Below the pieces are notes generated by a model that was given only the letters and a program-made list of their open reading frames with translations, was not told the DNA's origin and searched no databases. Positions 43,174 to 52,306 of a DNA stretch of 64,000 bases are shown here, one piece after another. A program made the position numbers and the translations under genes. Every line of letters starts with the position of its first letter. The stretch's first letter is position 1. The stretch lies in NCBI GenBank assembly GCA_049799955.1, contig JBARIW010000131.1:1-64000 (forward strand), in the 5' to 3' direction. This stretch comes from JBGTFE01 sp049799955. Lineage in GTDB: Bacteria > Acidobacteriota > Blastocatellia > Pyrinomonadales > Pyrinomonadaceae.

Positions 43174-43822
43174 ATTAAGAATTCTGATTGTTGAAGACCA
43201 CGAAACGGTGCGTGAAGGTTTAAAGTTAATCGTCGAATCGCAAGAGGATATGGAAGTCGTCGGCGAAGCGGGCGACGGGCGTAAAGCTATTGAAATGGCG
43301 CAGGCGCTCACGCCCGACATTGTACTGATGGATGTTTCGATGCCCGTGCTCAGCGGTTTGCTTGCTTCGGCAAAGCTGAAAAGAATTATGCCCGATATTA
43401 AAATCCTGACCTTAACGCGCCATACTGACGAAGCGTATCTGCAAGAGCTTCTGCAAGCCGGTGTTTCCGGCTATGTTTTAAAGCAGAGCGCGTCCAAAGA
43501 ACTGCTCGGCGCTATTCGCGCCATCGCCGCGGGCGACAAATATCTCGACCCGGCAATCACGGGCAAAGTTTTCGACGGCTATATAGAAAAACTCGGTAAA
43601 CTGCGCGGCGAGACGCGCGGCGCGCAGCTTTCGGGGCGTGAATCGGAGACACTGCGCCTCATCGCGCTCGGTTACAGCAATAAGGAAATCGCCGAACAAT
43701 TCGACCTCAGCATCAAAACCATCGAGACACACAAAGCTAATGCCCTGCAAAAACTCAATCTCACCAGCCGCAAAGATATTATTCGTTACGCTATCCTCCA
43801 GGGCTGGATGCAGGAAAATTAA
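43163..43822 (+). CDS. NarL/LuxR-family response regulator
   Basis: 219 residues from the ATG at 43163, preceded by AAGGAG and overlapping the kinase end by 11 bp, so the pair is translationally coupled. The receiver domain has the acidic pair (VEDHETV), the phosphorylated Asp in PDIVLMDVSMPV and the conserved Lys in GYVLKQSASK. The LuxR-type HTH (about 150-215) carries LSGRESETLRLIALGYSNKE and IAEQFDLSIKTIETHKANAL. It is the cognate output of the HisKA_3 kinase. Confidence 0.92.
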   Translation: MTSKLRILIVEDHETVREGLKLIVESQEDMEVVGEAGDGRKAIEMAQALTPDIVLMDVSMPVLSGLLASAKLKRIMPDIKILTLTRHTDEAYLQELLQAGVSGYVLKQSASKELLGAIRAIAAGDKYLDPAITGKVFDGYIEKLGKLRGETRGAQLSGRESETLRLIALGYSNKEIAEQFDLSIKTIETHKANALQKLNLTSRKDIIRYAILQGWMQEN

Positions 43823-43885
43823 TGCTCCGGTGATTGGGAAAGCACCGGCAAAATATATTTTTGAATTCTCTAAAATCCAATTATC

Positions 43886-43921
43886 AGGAAAATCCCTATT
43901 GATTTTTCGCCTTTTCCCGAT
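43886..43921. promoter_or_regulatory. Recurrent GGAAAATCCCT box, copy A
   Basis: AGGAAAATCCCTATTGATTT continuing to TTTTCGCCTTTTCCCGAT. Similar to boxes at 44508, 53735 and 53830. It lies between the response regulator stop at 43822 and the gene at 44015 and may be an operator or part of a promoter. Confidence 0.4.
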
Positions 43922-44014
43922 AGGCGCGAAACGCTTTTCGCGATAATAATAAATTCTATATAACAAAAATCCATACAATCAATGTTTTGAGCGGCATTCG
44001 TAAATGTTTTTGAT

Positions 44015-44473
44015 ATGGTTAATGCGCAAAACAATAGAAGTTTAAACGCGCCCGAAACTTCGGGTTACGGGCAATCGAATGAACCGATTCCGGTTGTTTT
44101 GATTGTTGACGACGATGACGACAGCCGTTTAATGCTCAAAATTATACTGGAAATCTGGAAGTATCAGGTCATCGAAGCAACAGACGGCATCGAAGCGCTA
44201 AATATCGCGGAAAATTCCTGTCCCGACCTGATTCTGATGGATGTCAGAATGCCGCGTCTGGACGGTTTTGGCGTAACCTGTCAAATTCGTCAATCGACAA
44301 AAATCGAAAGCGTCCCGATTATCTTTCTTTCGGGCTGCGCCGAAGCAAGCTATAAACAAGAGGCATCTGCCGTCGGCGGGAACGAGTATCTGGTGAAACC
44401 GCTGGATTTTGAAGAACTGGAAATTACTCTCGGCAAATACATTCGCCCGTCGCAGGAAATTTCAATTTTATAA
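44015..44473 (+). CDS. Single-domain response regulator
   Basis: 152 residues: a receiver domain with the acidic cluster VDDDDDS, the phosphorylated Asp in PDLILMDVRMPRL, Ser in IIFLSGCAE and Lys in EYLVKPLDFEEL. There is no output domain, so it probably acts as a CheY-like protein or phosphate sink for the neighbouring kinase. The N-terminal 25 residues are low-complexity. It is preceded by copy A of the recurrent box. Confidence 0.85.
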   Translation: MVNAQNNRSLNAPETSGYGQSNEPIPVVLIVDDDDDSRLMLKIILEIWKYQVIEATDGIEALNIAENSCPDLILMDVRMPRLDGFGVTCQIRQSTKIESVPIIFLSGCAEASYKQEASAVGGNEYLVKPLDFEELEITLGKYIRPSQEISIL

Positions 44474-44507
44474 TTTCTTCTAAAAAAGGCGATAACCCAA
44501 GTCTGAT

Positions 44508-44546
44508 AGGGAAAATCCCTATTAAAACTTCGCTTCTTTCCGATTC
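44508..44546. promoter_or_regulatory. Recurrent GGAAAATCCCT box, copy B
   Basis: AGGGAAAATCCCTATTAAAA followed by CTTCGCTTCTTTCCGATTC. It shares the first 14 bp and the following TTCGC...TTTCC with copy A. It lies about 200-300 bp upstream of the glycosyltransferase/gal operon. Confidence 0.4.
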
Positions 44547-44670
44547 AGGAAAATTTTCCAATATGAGATAAACAGATATATAAATTTGATTCTTTTGAAC
44601 AAGAATTTTTCTTAAACAAAAGTTTCGTGGCGAATTTTAGGATTCGCGGCATCCGGGTTTAGGGTTAAAC

Positions 44671-44701
44671 GGAGAGTGTTTTTATAGCTCTCCTATTTTT
44701 T
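44671..44701 (+). terminator. Terminator-like hairpin in the gal operon leader
   Basis: GGAGAG (44671-44676) pairs with CTCTCC (44688-44693), followed by TATTTTTTA. Either the end of the 44015 transcript or an attenuator ahead of the glycosyltransferase gene. Confidence 0.55.
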
Positions 44702-44820
44702 ACTTATTTTAGCTTCGCGGCTTATCTGCGAGCTTTGTAAGAAAATCAATGTCGCGGCAAATATTTATGTTAGAAAGATTTAGCTCGAATTTAAAATGCG
44801 CGGGTAAGGAAATTGAATCG

Positions 44821-45999
44821 ATGACTGATGAAAAAGCCGTGCAGGCTTCGTATTTGAATGGCGAAAATGAAAGTTTCGCGATGATTTGTCTTTCGCATCT
44901 GCGTTGGGATTTCGTCTACCAGCGCCCGCAGCATCTGCTTAGCCGTTTTGCGAAAAATAACCGGGTTTTCTTCTTTGAAGAGCCGATTTTTTCAGACCGA
45001 CCGACTTTTTTGGACATAAGCCAAAGAGAAGATAATTTATTTGTTGTCGTTCCGCACATTTCTCACGCCGACAGGGAAAGCTCGGAGGTTTCGGACATCG
45101 AGCGGGCAATGCTCGAAAAACTAATTCAAACGAAAGAGTTAAACGATTTTGTTTTGTGGTTTTACACGCCGACGGCGATGGATTTCGCCGGGCATCTTCA
45201 ATCGAAAGCGACGATTTTCGATTGTATGGACGAGCTTTCGGCGTTTAAAAACGCGCCGCCGAAGCTGCTCGAAAACGAAAGAAAGCTGCTCGAAAAAGCC
45301 GATTTGGTTTTCACCGGCGGGCAGAGTTTATACGAAGCGAAAAAAGACAGGCACGAGCGAGTTTTCGCTTTTCCGTCGAGCATCGATGTCGAGCATTTCC
45401 GAGCCGCGCGAAATATTGAGAACGAACCCGAAGACCAGCGGGAAATTCCGCATCCGAAACTCGGCTTTTGCGGTGTAATCGACGAGCGAATGGACATAGA
45501 TTTACTGGCGCGCGCGGCGGATTTGCGACCTGACTGGCAATTCGTAATGATTGGTCCGGTCGTCAAAATCGCCGAAGAAGATTTGCCGCGCCGCGACAAT
45601 ATTCATTATCTCGGCGGAAAAGATTACAAGGATTTGCCGGATTATCTTTCGGGCTGGGACATCGCGCTGATGCCGTTTGCGATGAACGAATCGACCAAAT
45701 TTATCAGTCCGACGAAAACGCCCGAATATCTGGCGGCTGGACTTCCCGTAATTTCCACGCCGGTTCGTGATGTCGTCAGACCTTATTACGAAATTAATCT
45801 GGTCGAAATCGCGCAAACGGCGGAGGAATTCGTCGAAGCGGGCGAGCGAATTCTAAGGAGAAAAGATTCCGCCGAATGGCTAAGCCGCGCCGATGAATTT
45901 TTGTCGAAAATGTCCTGGGACAAAACGTGGGCGGAAATGAATCGGTTGATTAAAGAAACGATTGCCCGAAAGCCGAAAGCGGCGAAAATGGCGGTTTAG
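44821..45999 (+). CDS. Glycosyltransferase family 1-type protein
   Basis: 392 residues from the ATG at 44821 (AAGGA about 11 nt upstream); in-frame ATGs at 44749 and 44767 give longer forms with a non-conserved extension. GFCGVIDERMDIDLLARAAD and the C-terminal segment ISPTKTPEYLAAGLPVISTP with VRPYYEI fit the GT-B fold nucleotide-sugar site of GT4/GT1-like enzymes. The N-terminal part holds FAMICLSHLRWDFVYQRPQH, typical of this family. It probably transfers a sugar, likely galactose or galactofuranose given the following genes, to a surface glycan. Confidence 0.82.
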   Translation: MTDEKAVQASYLNGENESFAMICLSHLRWDFVYQRPQHLLSRFAKNNRVFFFEEPIFSDRPTFLDISQREDNLFVVVPHISHADRESSEVSDIERAMLEKLIQTKELNDFVLWFYTPTAMDFAGHLQSKATIFDCMDELSAFKNAPPKLLENERKLLEKADLVFTGGQSLYEAKKDRHERVFAFPSSIDVEHFRAARNIENEPEDQREIPHPKLGFCGVIDERMDIDLLARAADLRPDWQFVMIGPVVKIAEEDLPRRDNIHYLGGKDYKDLPDYLSGWDIALMPFAMNESTKFISPTKTPEYLAAGLPVISTPVRDVVRPYYEINLVEIAQTAEEFVEAGERILRRKDSAEWLSRADEFLSKMSWDKTWAEMNRLIKETIARKPKAAKMAV

Positions 46000-46046
46000 T
46001 TTCGGAAAATAGATTTAGTAATTTTAGAACAAGGGGAATAAAAAAG

Positions 46047-47249
46047 ATGTTTGATTATTTAATTGTCGGAGCGGGCTTTGCCGGCAGCGTGCTGGCGGAG
46101 CGCCTTGCAAACGGCTCGAATAAAAAGGTTTTAATTTGCGACCGGCGACCGCACATTGGCGGCAACGCTTATGATTTTTACAACGACGAAGGAATTTTGA
46201 TTCACAAATACGGTCCGCATATTTTCCACACTAACTCAAAAGACGTTTTCGATTATCTCGGCAGATTTACCGAGTGGCGCGAATATCAGCACAGAGTTTT
46301 AGCCAATGTTGACGGAATGCTGGTTCCGATGCCGATTAATCTGGATACGATAAATAAGCTTTACGGTTTGAATCTGACGGCTTTTGAGGTCGAAGATTTC
46401 TTCAAAAAACACGCCGAGTCTTGTGAAAATATTCGCACGTCCGAAGATGTCGTCGTATCGAAAGTCGGGCGCGAGCTTTACGAAAAGTTTTTTAAAAATT
46501 ACACGCGCAAACAATGGGGCTTAGACCCTTCGGAGCTGGACGCTTCGGTAACGGCGCGCGTTCCGACCAGAACGAACCGCGACGACCGTTATTTCACCGA
46601 TTCGTTTCAGGCGATGCCGAAACACGGCTACACGCGAATGTTCGAGAAAATGCTCGATAGCCCGAACATTAAAATCATGCTCAACTGCGATTACCGGGAA
46701 ATTGCCAATCAAATTCAATACAAGGAAATGATTTACACCGGACCGGTTGACGCGTTTTTTAACTACGCTTACGGAAAACTGCCTTATCGTTCATTGGAAT
46801 TTAAACACGAAACGCACGATGCGGAGCAGTTTCAAGCCGCGCCGGTCGTCAATTATCCGAACGACCAAGCCTACACGCGCATTACCGAATTTAAGTATCT
46901 GACCGGACAGGAACACAAGAAAACGAGCATCGTTTATGAATATCCGCAAGCCAACGGCGACCCGTATTACCCGATTCCGCGCAAGGAAAACGCGGAAATC
47001 TACGCAAAATATAAAAAACTCGCCGACGCGCGCGAAGACGTGCATTTCGTCGGGCGACTGGCGACTTATAAATATTACAATATGGATCAAATTGTCGCGC
47101 AGGCGCTGACGACTTACGGCAAAATCGAGAAAATGAAACGTAAGGAAGCGACGGTTTTCACGGCGGCAACCGGCAAAGTTTCGATGCCGATTTCGGTTAT
47201 TCCGACAAAAACGAACGGCGGCAACGGCAATGCGGTTGCTAATACTTAA
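46047..47249 (+). CDS. glf: UDP-galactopyranose mutase
   Basis: 400 residues. FAD-binding VGAGFAGSVLAERLANG opens the protein; HIGGNAYDF, KYGPHIFHTNSKDVFDYL and TEWREYQHRV are the conserved mutase segments, and YTGPVDAFFNYAYGKLPYRS holds the second half of the active site. It converts UDP-galactopyranose to UDP-galactofuranose, the donor for Galf in surface polysaccharides. It depends on reduced flavin. It follows the glycosyltransferase by 47 bp and precedes the gal genes, so a galactose-to-Galf pathway is encoded here. Confidence 0.95.
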   Translation: MFDYLIVGAGFAGSVLAERLANGSNKKVLICDRRPHIGGNAYDFYNDEGILIHKYGPHIFHTNSKDVFDYLGRFTEWREYQHRVLANVDGMLVPMPINLDTINKLYGLNLTAFEVEDFFKKHAESCENIRTSEDVVVSKVGRELYEKFFKNYTRKQWGLDPSELDASVTARVPTRTNRDDRYFTDSFQAMPKHGYTRMFEKMLDSPNIKIMLNCDYREIANQIQYKEMIYTGPVDAFFNYAYGKLPYRSLEFKHETHDAEQFQAAPVVNYPNDQAYTRITEFKYLTGQEHKKTSIVYEYPQANGDPYYPIPRKENAEIYAKYKKLADAREDVHFVGRLATYKYYNMDQIVAQALTTYGKIEKMKRKEATVFTAATGKVSMPISVIPTKTNGGNGNAVANT

Positions 47250-47261
47250 AAGGGGAAAATT

Positions 47262-47495
47262 ATGAATAAATCAGAAAATATAGTCGATGATAAAGGTACG
47301 ACTCAGGAAGAAGCGCAAAGCTTGCTGGAAAATTTTTGTCTGAACGGTTTTGATGACATTGACGAAGCGGCACTCGTGCTCGGCAGACCGACTGAAGAAT
47401 TGACAAATTTTATTAACGGCGATGAAGTAATCGACGATGATTTAATAATGAAAGTGCGCGGCATCGCGCAGGAGCGCGCGATAGAAATTGAATAA
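47262..47495 (+). CDS. Small conserved-looking acidic protein
   Basis: 77 residues, acidic, no signal peptide. AAAGGGGAAAATT precedes the ATG, giving good ribosome binding. The sequence (FCLNGFDDIDEAALVLGRPT, ELTNFINGDEVIDDDLIMKV) suggests a small helical domain of HTH-like character, but I do not recognise it. It sits 12 bp after glf and 30 bp before galE, so it is part of the operon. Confidence 0.6.
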   Translation: MNKSENIVDDKGTTQEEAQSLLENFCLNGFDDIDEAALVLGRPTEELTNFINGDEVIDDDLIMKVRGIAQERAIEIE

Positions 47496-47525
47496 CGAAA
47501 CGGCGATTGCCCGGCAAAGGAGAAT

Positions 47526-48530
47526 ATGCGGATTTTGGTTACAGGCGGCGCGGGATACATCGGAAGCATCGTTGCGGAAGAATTAATAAAATCCGGTCAT
47601 ACAGTTACCGTTTACGATAATCTGGTCAAGGGACACGCCGAAGCGGTCGCGCCCGAAGCCGAATTTATCGAAGGCGATTTGCATGATTCGGATTTTCTCA
47701 AACGAGTTTTCCGGCAAAGCGAAATCGAAGCCGTGATTCATCTCGCGGCATATTCTCTGGTCGGCGAATCGGTGCAAAGTCCGGCGAAATATTATGAAAA
47801 TAATGTCGTCGCCGGATTAAAACTGCTCGACGCGATGAACGCTTCGGAAGTCAGAAAAATCGTTTTTTCTTCGACCGCCGCCGTTTACGGCGAACCGGAA
47901 AAGCAGCCGATTACCGAAGACGACCGGCTCGCGCCGACGAATCCTTACGGCGAAACGAAGCTAGCTTTTGAAAACGCGCTGCGCTGGTATGAAAAGGCTT
48001 ACGATTTCAAATACGCGAGCCTTCGTTATTTTAACGCGGCGGGCGCAAGCCAAAGATGCGGCGAGCTGCACGAACCGGAAACGCATCTGATTCCGCTCGT
48101 TTTGCAAGCCGCGCTCGGAAAAATTCCGTTTGTAGAAATTTTCGGCGAAGACTATCACACGCGCGACGGAACGTGCGTCCGCGATTATATTCACGTCATC
48201 GATTTGGCGCGGGCGCATATTCTCGCGCTCGGCATTTTGGACGAAAGAAGCCGGGTTTACAATCTCGGCTGCGGCGGCGCGGGCTATACGGTGCGCGAAG
48301 TTATCGACACGGCGCGAGAAGTTACGGGCTTGGAAATTCCGGTTCGCATCGGCGAAAGGCGCGCGGGCGACCCGGCGGTTTTGATTGCCGCGTCCGACCG
48401 TATAAAAAGCGAGCTTGGCTGGCAGCCGGAGTTTCAGGATTTGCGCGTCATCGTCGAATCGGCTTGGGCGTGGATGAGAAATAATTTGCGGAAAGCTAAA
48501 ACGGAGAACGCCGTTTCGCGCCCGGTTTAA
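47526..48530 (+). CDS. galE: UDP-glucose 4-epimerase
   Basis: 334 residues, an extended SDR. The Rossmann motif GGAGYIGSIVAEELIKSGHT binds NAD; the Ser/Thr-containing SSTAAVYGEP and the YxxxK pair in NPYGETKLAFENALRWYEKA are catalytic; YNLGCGGAGYTVREVI binds the UDP-sugar. It interconverts UDP-glucose and UDP-galactose, supplying the glf substrate. The stop codon overlaps the ATG of the next small gene (TAATG). Confidence 0.96.
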   Translation: MRILVTGGAGYIGSIVAEELIKSGHTVTVYDNLVKGHAEAVAPEAEFIEGDLHDSDFLKRVFRQSEIEAVIHLAAYSLVGESVQSPAKYYENNVVAGLKLLDAMNASEVRKIVFSSTAAVYGEPEKQPITEDDRLAPTNPYGETKLAFENALRWYEKAYDFKYASLRYFNAAGASQRCGELHEPETHLIPLVLQAALGKIPFVEIFGEDYHTRDGTCVRDYIHVIDLARAHILALGILDERSRVYNLGCGGAGYTVREVIDTAREVTGLEIPVRIGERRAGDPAVLIAASDRIKSELGWQPEFQDLRVIVESAWAWMRNNLRKAKTENAVSRPV

Positions 48531-48715
48531 TGAAAAAGGAAAGTATAAATTCAGGCGATTTTTCTTCGATGCGATGCCGCGAAATCACTTTGGCGGACGG
48601 GCGTTATATGATTTTTTATACCTTCGACGAATCGCTTTCGAGCGCGTCTGTAGTTAAAGAAAAAGAGTTCCAGCCGAAACCCGTATTGAAAGCGGCTGAA
48701 GAAAAAAATGTCTGA
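48530..48715 (+). CDS. 61-residue small protein between galE and galT
   Basis: It starts on the last base of the galE stop codon (TAATG) and its end overlaps galT by 8 bp, so all three are translationally linked. The middle CREITLADGRYMIFYTFDES looks like a two-stranded beta hairpin; the ends are low-complexity. I do not recognise a family. Tight coupling on both sides supports it being real. Confidence 0.6.
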   Translation: MKKESINSGDFSSMRCREITLADGRYMIFYTFDESLSSASVVKEKEFQPKPVLKAAEEKNV

Positions 48716-49697
48716 ACTGCGCTTTAATCCGATGCTCGACGAATGGCTGGCGACCGCTACGCACCGGCAGGAAAGAACTTTTCTGCCGCCGACGGATTTC
48801 TGCCCGCTTTGCCCGACCGTCGAAGGCGGTTTTCCGACTGAAGTTCCTGCCGAAACATATGATATTGTCGCTTTTGAAAACCGTTTTCCGAGCCTGAAAA
48901 GAGAGACTGAAAAGCCTGCAATCGATTCCACCGAGCTTTATCCGGCGCGCCCTTCGCAAGGCGTTTGCGAGGTAATTCTTTATTCGCCGAATCATTCGAC
49001 GACTCTGGCAAATGAGCCGGTCGAGCGGATTTATAAGCTCGTAATGGTTTGGCGGCATCGCTTCAGCAATTTGGAAACGTTTGATTTCGTTAAATACGTC
49101 TTCATTTTCGAAAACAAGGGCGAAGCCGTCGGCGTAACTTTATCGCATCCGCACGGGCAAATTTACGCTTATCCGTTCGTCCCGCCGCTAATCGAAAAAG
49201 AAATCGAGCAATCGCGCCAGTATAAAGCCGAAAAGCGAAATTGCCTGCTCTGCGATATTCTCGCGGAAGAAAAGCGATTTGAAAAAAGAATCGTCGCCGA
49301 AAACGCGTCTTTTATCGCTTACATTCCGTTTTTTGCCCGTTATCCATACGAAACACACGTCTCGCCAAAACGACATCTTCAAGCCCTGACGGATTTTACG
49401 CGGCAGGAAGAACTCGATTTAGCGGAGATTCTAAAACAAGTCCTGTCGGCTTTCGACGCGCTTTTTAATTTTTCTTTTCCATATATAATGGCGATTCACT
49501 CTCGCCCGTCAGACGGCGCGGATTACGATTTCTATCATTTTCACATCGAATTTTACCCGCCGATGCGAACCGCGACGAAAATGAAATTTTTAGCCGGGAG
49601 CGAAGCCGGCGCGGGAATGTTTATCAACGATACTTTGCCCGAAGTGAAAGCGTTGGAATTAAGAAATCTGGTTGTGCCGGTCGAGTGGAAAATTTAA
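48708..49697 (+). CDS. galT: Galactose-1-phosphate uridylyltransferase
   Basis: 329 residues, HIT superfamily. FCPLC (zinc) near the N-terminus, ENRFPSLKRE for the nucleotide site, and the catalytic HPHGQIYAYPF (HPHGQ nucleophile histidine) identify it. CLLCD and a late HFHIEFYPP, with the zinc-binding histidine, complete the fold. It exchanges UMP between UDP-glucose and galactose-1-phosphate in the Leloir pathway. It overlaps both the 61-residue gene and, by adjacency, galK. Confidence 0.93.
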   Translation: MSELRFNPMLDEWLATATHRQERTFLPPTDFCPLCPTVEGGFPTEVPAETYDIVAFENRFPSLKRETEKPAIDSTELYPARPSQGVCEVILYSPNHSTTLANEPVERIYKLVMVWRHRFSNLETFDFVKYVFIFENKGEAVGVTLSHPHGQIYAYPFVPPLIEKEIEQSRQYKAEKRNCLLCDILAEEKRFEKRIVAENASFIAYIPFFARYPYETHVSPKRHLQALTDFTRQEELDLAEILKQVLSAFDALFNFSFPYIMAIHSRPSDGADYDFYHFHIEFYPPMRTATKMKFLAGSEAGAGMFINDTLPEVKALELRNLVVPVEWKI

Positions 49698-49699
49698 GA

Positions 49700-50854
49700 A
49701 TGGAAACCGCTAAGCTGCGCGAAAAATTCCGGCAAATCTGCGGACGCGAGCCGCGCCTTTTTCGCGCTCCGGGCAGAGTCAATCTCATCGGCGAACATAC
49801 CGACTATAACGACGGCTTTGTTTTCCCTTTTGCCATTGACCGCGAAACTTTCGTCGCGGGCGCGGCGCGGCAGGGCTTAAAAATAAACGTTCACGCCCTC
49901 GATGTCGGCGAAGTTTTTTCGTTTGATTTGCGCGACGAGACATTCGGGCGGCGCGGAAATTGGATTGATTATGTCGAAGGCGCGGCGCGATGCGTGAATA
50001 AGCGTTTCGCTTTAAGACGCGGCGCGGATTTGATTTTTTCTTCGACCGTTCCGATAGGCGCGGGACTTTCCTCGTCCGCCGCGCTGGAAGTTTCCGTCGG
50101 GTTTGCCTTGCTCGCGCTCAGCGAAATTGAAATCAATCGAAAAGAATTAGCTTTTGCCGCGCAGGAAGCCGAACACGAATTCGTCGGCGTTCGTTCGGGA
50201 ATTATGGACCAGTTCGCGTCCGTATTCGGCGAGAAAAATCACGCGCTGCTGCTTGATTGCCGCTCGCTCGAAATCGAACAGATTCCGCTTGAAATCGGCG
50301 AGACGGTCATTGCCGTCTGCGATTCGCGCGTCAAACACGAATTAGCCGCGGGCGAATACAATCGGCGGCGGCGCGAATGTGAGACGGGCGTTGAGATTTT
50401 GCGCGAAGCATTACCGGATGTCAAGAGTCTGCGCGATTTGAGCTTTGAGCAATTTGAAAAATATCAAAATCTGCTGCCTGAAAAGATAAAACGCAGGTGT
50501 CGCCACGTCGTTACGGAAAACGTCCGAACGCTCGCGGCGGCAAAATGTCTGCGCGAAAAGAATTTTCAAAAAGCCGGACAATTTATGTTTCTGTCGCACG
50601 AATCACTGCGCGACGATTACGAAGTCAGTTGCCCGGAACTGGATGAATTAGTTGAAATTGCCGAAAAAGTCGAAGGAGTTTTCGGCGCGCGGATGACCGG
50701 CGGCGGTTTCGGCGGCTGTACCGTGAATTTGCTTGAGCGCGAGGCTTACGAAGAATTCCAAAAACAAATCAATCGAAACTATTCGGAGAAATTCGGCTTC
50801 GCGCCGGAAATTTATCTTTTTCGGGCAAGCGACGGCGCAAGCGAGATAATCTGA
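49700..50854 (+). CDS. galK: Galactokinase
   Basis: 384 residues from the ATG at 49700, 2 bp after the galT stop; a GTG at 49685 is an alternative but would overlap galT. APGRVNLIGEHTDYNDGFVF is the galactokinase signature, PIGAGLSSSAALEVSVGFAL the GHMP ATP site, and GARMTGGGFGGCTVNLLERE the C-terminal motif. It phosphorylates galactose, completing the Leloir pathway. The gene ends the operon. Confidence 0.95.
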   Translation: METAKLREKFRQICGREPRLFRAPGRVNLIGEHTDYNDGFVFPFAIDRETFVAGAARQGLKINVHALDVGEVFSFDLRDETFGRRGNWIDYVEGAARCVNKRFALRRGADLIFSSTVPIGAGLSSSAALEVSVGFALLALSEIEINRKELAFAAQEAEHEFVGVRSGIMDQFASVFGEKNHALLLDCRSLEIEQIPLEIGETVIAVCDSRVKHELAAGEYNRRRRECETGVEILREALPDVKSLRDLSFEQFEKYQNLLPEKIKRRCRHVVTENVRTLAAAKCLREKNFQKAGQFMFLSHESLRDDYEVSCPELDELVEIAEKVEGVFGARMTGGGFGGCTVNLLEREAYEEFQKQINRNYSEKFGFAPEIYLFRASDGASEII

Positions 50855-50906
50855 TTTCAGCTTATAAAAACTCAGGTTGCCAGTTATCAAAGGTTAAGAA
50901 TTTTTG

Positions 50907-50985
50907 CCCGCGAAATACGCGAAATGACACGAAAAAAAAAGAACAATCAATTACTCTTGTTTTAATTTTTAGCGTATTTCGCGGG
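50907..50985. repeat. Perfect 14-bp inverted repeat between convergent genes
   Basis: CCCGCGAAATACGC (50907-50920) pairs with GCGTATTTCGCGGG (50972-50985), 51-nt loop containing a run of nine A. It lies between galK and the GH1-like gene on the opposite strand and may terminate both. The left arm continues as a GCGAAATNACNCGAAA short-repeat pattern. Confidence 0.75.
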
Positions 50986-51016
50986 TAGTTTCTTCATAAT
51001 TTTTATAACCGGCAGC

Positions 51017-52276
51017 TTAGGTTATAAAAGATTGATTTATATCGAGGCTTCGACTTTCGAGCGGCAGCAATTTGCGCCACTGCTCAATCAGCTTTTTGTA
51101 AGCGACGCCGACGGGACGAATCTGGCGGTCGAGGTCGTAGAGACCGAGCGGGTTGACGTTGCCGTTATCTTCTCGCAAAGCCGTGTCCCAATCAATCTGG
51201 TCGGTCAGACTATACCACGTAAAACCGATAATCGGCACTCCGTCCTCGCGCAGGCGAATCATATTTTCCCATTGTTTTCTGAGCCACGTCGGAGCTTGTT
51301 CGGCATCGCGCAGATTCGTTTCGGTGTGCATCACGGGCAGATGATAACGGTCGTAATACTGTTTGGTGATAACGTAATAACCGAAAATTTCGCCCGAATC
51401 GGAAATTCTGCCGTCGGCGGAAACGTAATGCTCGTTCGTGTAATAATAATCGTTGCCCATTACGCAGTGCGGCTTGATTTTACGCCCGTGCAGCATCAGC
51501 CATTCGTATTCTTCGCGCTTCATCCCGTGGTCGGTCAGGTAAAGATACATCCGCGATTTCATATCGTAGCCGTAGCATAAATCCAGCGAGAGAAAACGTT
51601 TTTCGTTATAAAAATCGGCGATTTCCTTGGCTTCCGGGTCGAGCGCGTGAAAGTATTCGGTCGTTTCGCTCTGGATAAAAATCGCTTCCGGCTGAACTTT
51701 GAGAATAGCTTCCTTGGCTAAGATATTGGCGCAGGCGAGATTTTTCAAAGCGTTGACAAACGCGCGCTCGCTTTGCAGACGCTCGTTCCACCAGCCGTAT
51801 TGCGCCGAAAACAAAGCCGTGATAAAAATCTCGTTGACCGGCGTGTATAACTTCACCCACGGAAACCTGCGCGCAAACGCTTCGGCGTATTCGGCGAAAT
51901 ATTTCGGGAAATCGGGATTTTGAAAATCGCCGAGCCAATCGGGAACGCCGAAATGACACAAATCCGTAATCGGCGTGATGTCGAGCCGTTTCAATTCGTT
52001 AAAAGTTTCGTCCGTAAAATCCCAATCGTATTTGCCGGGCGCGAGATGAACTTTGTAATAAGCCGGACCGTAGCGCAGATAATTGAGTCCGAGTTCGCGC
52101 ACGAGCCGAAAATCTTCGCGCCAATGCTCGTAATGACCGCAGAGTTCCATCTGGTCAACGCGCTTCGGATTGCCGTCGCGCCCGATTATCGTCGGATAGC
52201 TGTTTTCGATTCCGGTGCAGAAAATAAAGTTTTGCCTATTGCCGCTGGTCGGCTGTTCAAATTTCTTGTCAGACAT
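51017..52276 (-). CDS. GH1-like glycoside hydrolase-fold protein, paralogue 1
   Basis: 419 residues, cytoplasmic by sequence. It has a (beta/alpha)8 pattern with ELGLNYLRYGPAYYKVHLAP, the acid/base Glu in LYTPVNEIFITALF and the nucleophile Glu in MHTETNLRDAEQ near the C-terminal third. These are the two catalytic sites of clan GH-A/GH1. The usual TFNEP is TPVNEI here. The substrate is unknown; given the gal cluster, a galactoside is a guess. The gene follows its paralogue at 52307 by 31 bp and shares its strand. Confidence 0.75.
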   Translation of the reverse strand: MSDKKFEQPTSGNRQNFIFCTGIENSYPTIIGRDGNPKRVDQMELCGHYEHWREDFRLVRELGLNYLRYGPAYYKVHLAPGKYDWDFTDETFNELKRLDITPITDLCHFGVPDWLGDFQNPDFPKYFAEYAEAFARRFPWVKLYTPVNEIFITALFSAQYGWWNERLQSERAFVNALKNLACANILAKEAILKVQPEAIFIQSETTEYFHALDPEAKEIADFYNEKRFLSLDLCYGYDMKSRMYLYLTDHGMKREEYEWLMLHGRKIKPHCVMGNDYYYTNEHYVSADGRISDSGEIFGYYVITKQYYDRYHLPVMHTETNLRDAEQAPTWLRKQWENMIRLREDGVPIIGFTWYSLTDQIDWDTALREDNGNVNPLGLYDLDRQIRPVGVAYKKLIEQWRKLLPLESRSLDINQSFIT

Positions 52277-52306
52277 ACTCTCTTTGCAATATTTTCAAAT
52301 TATTCA

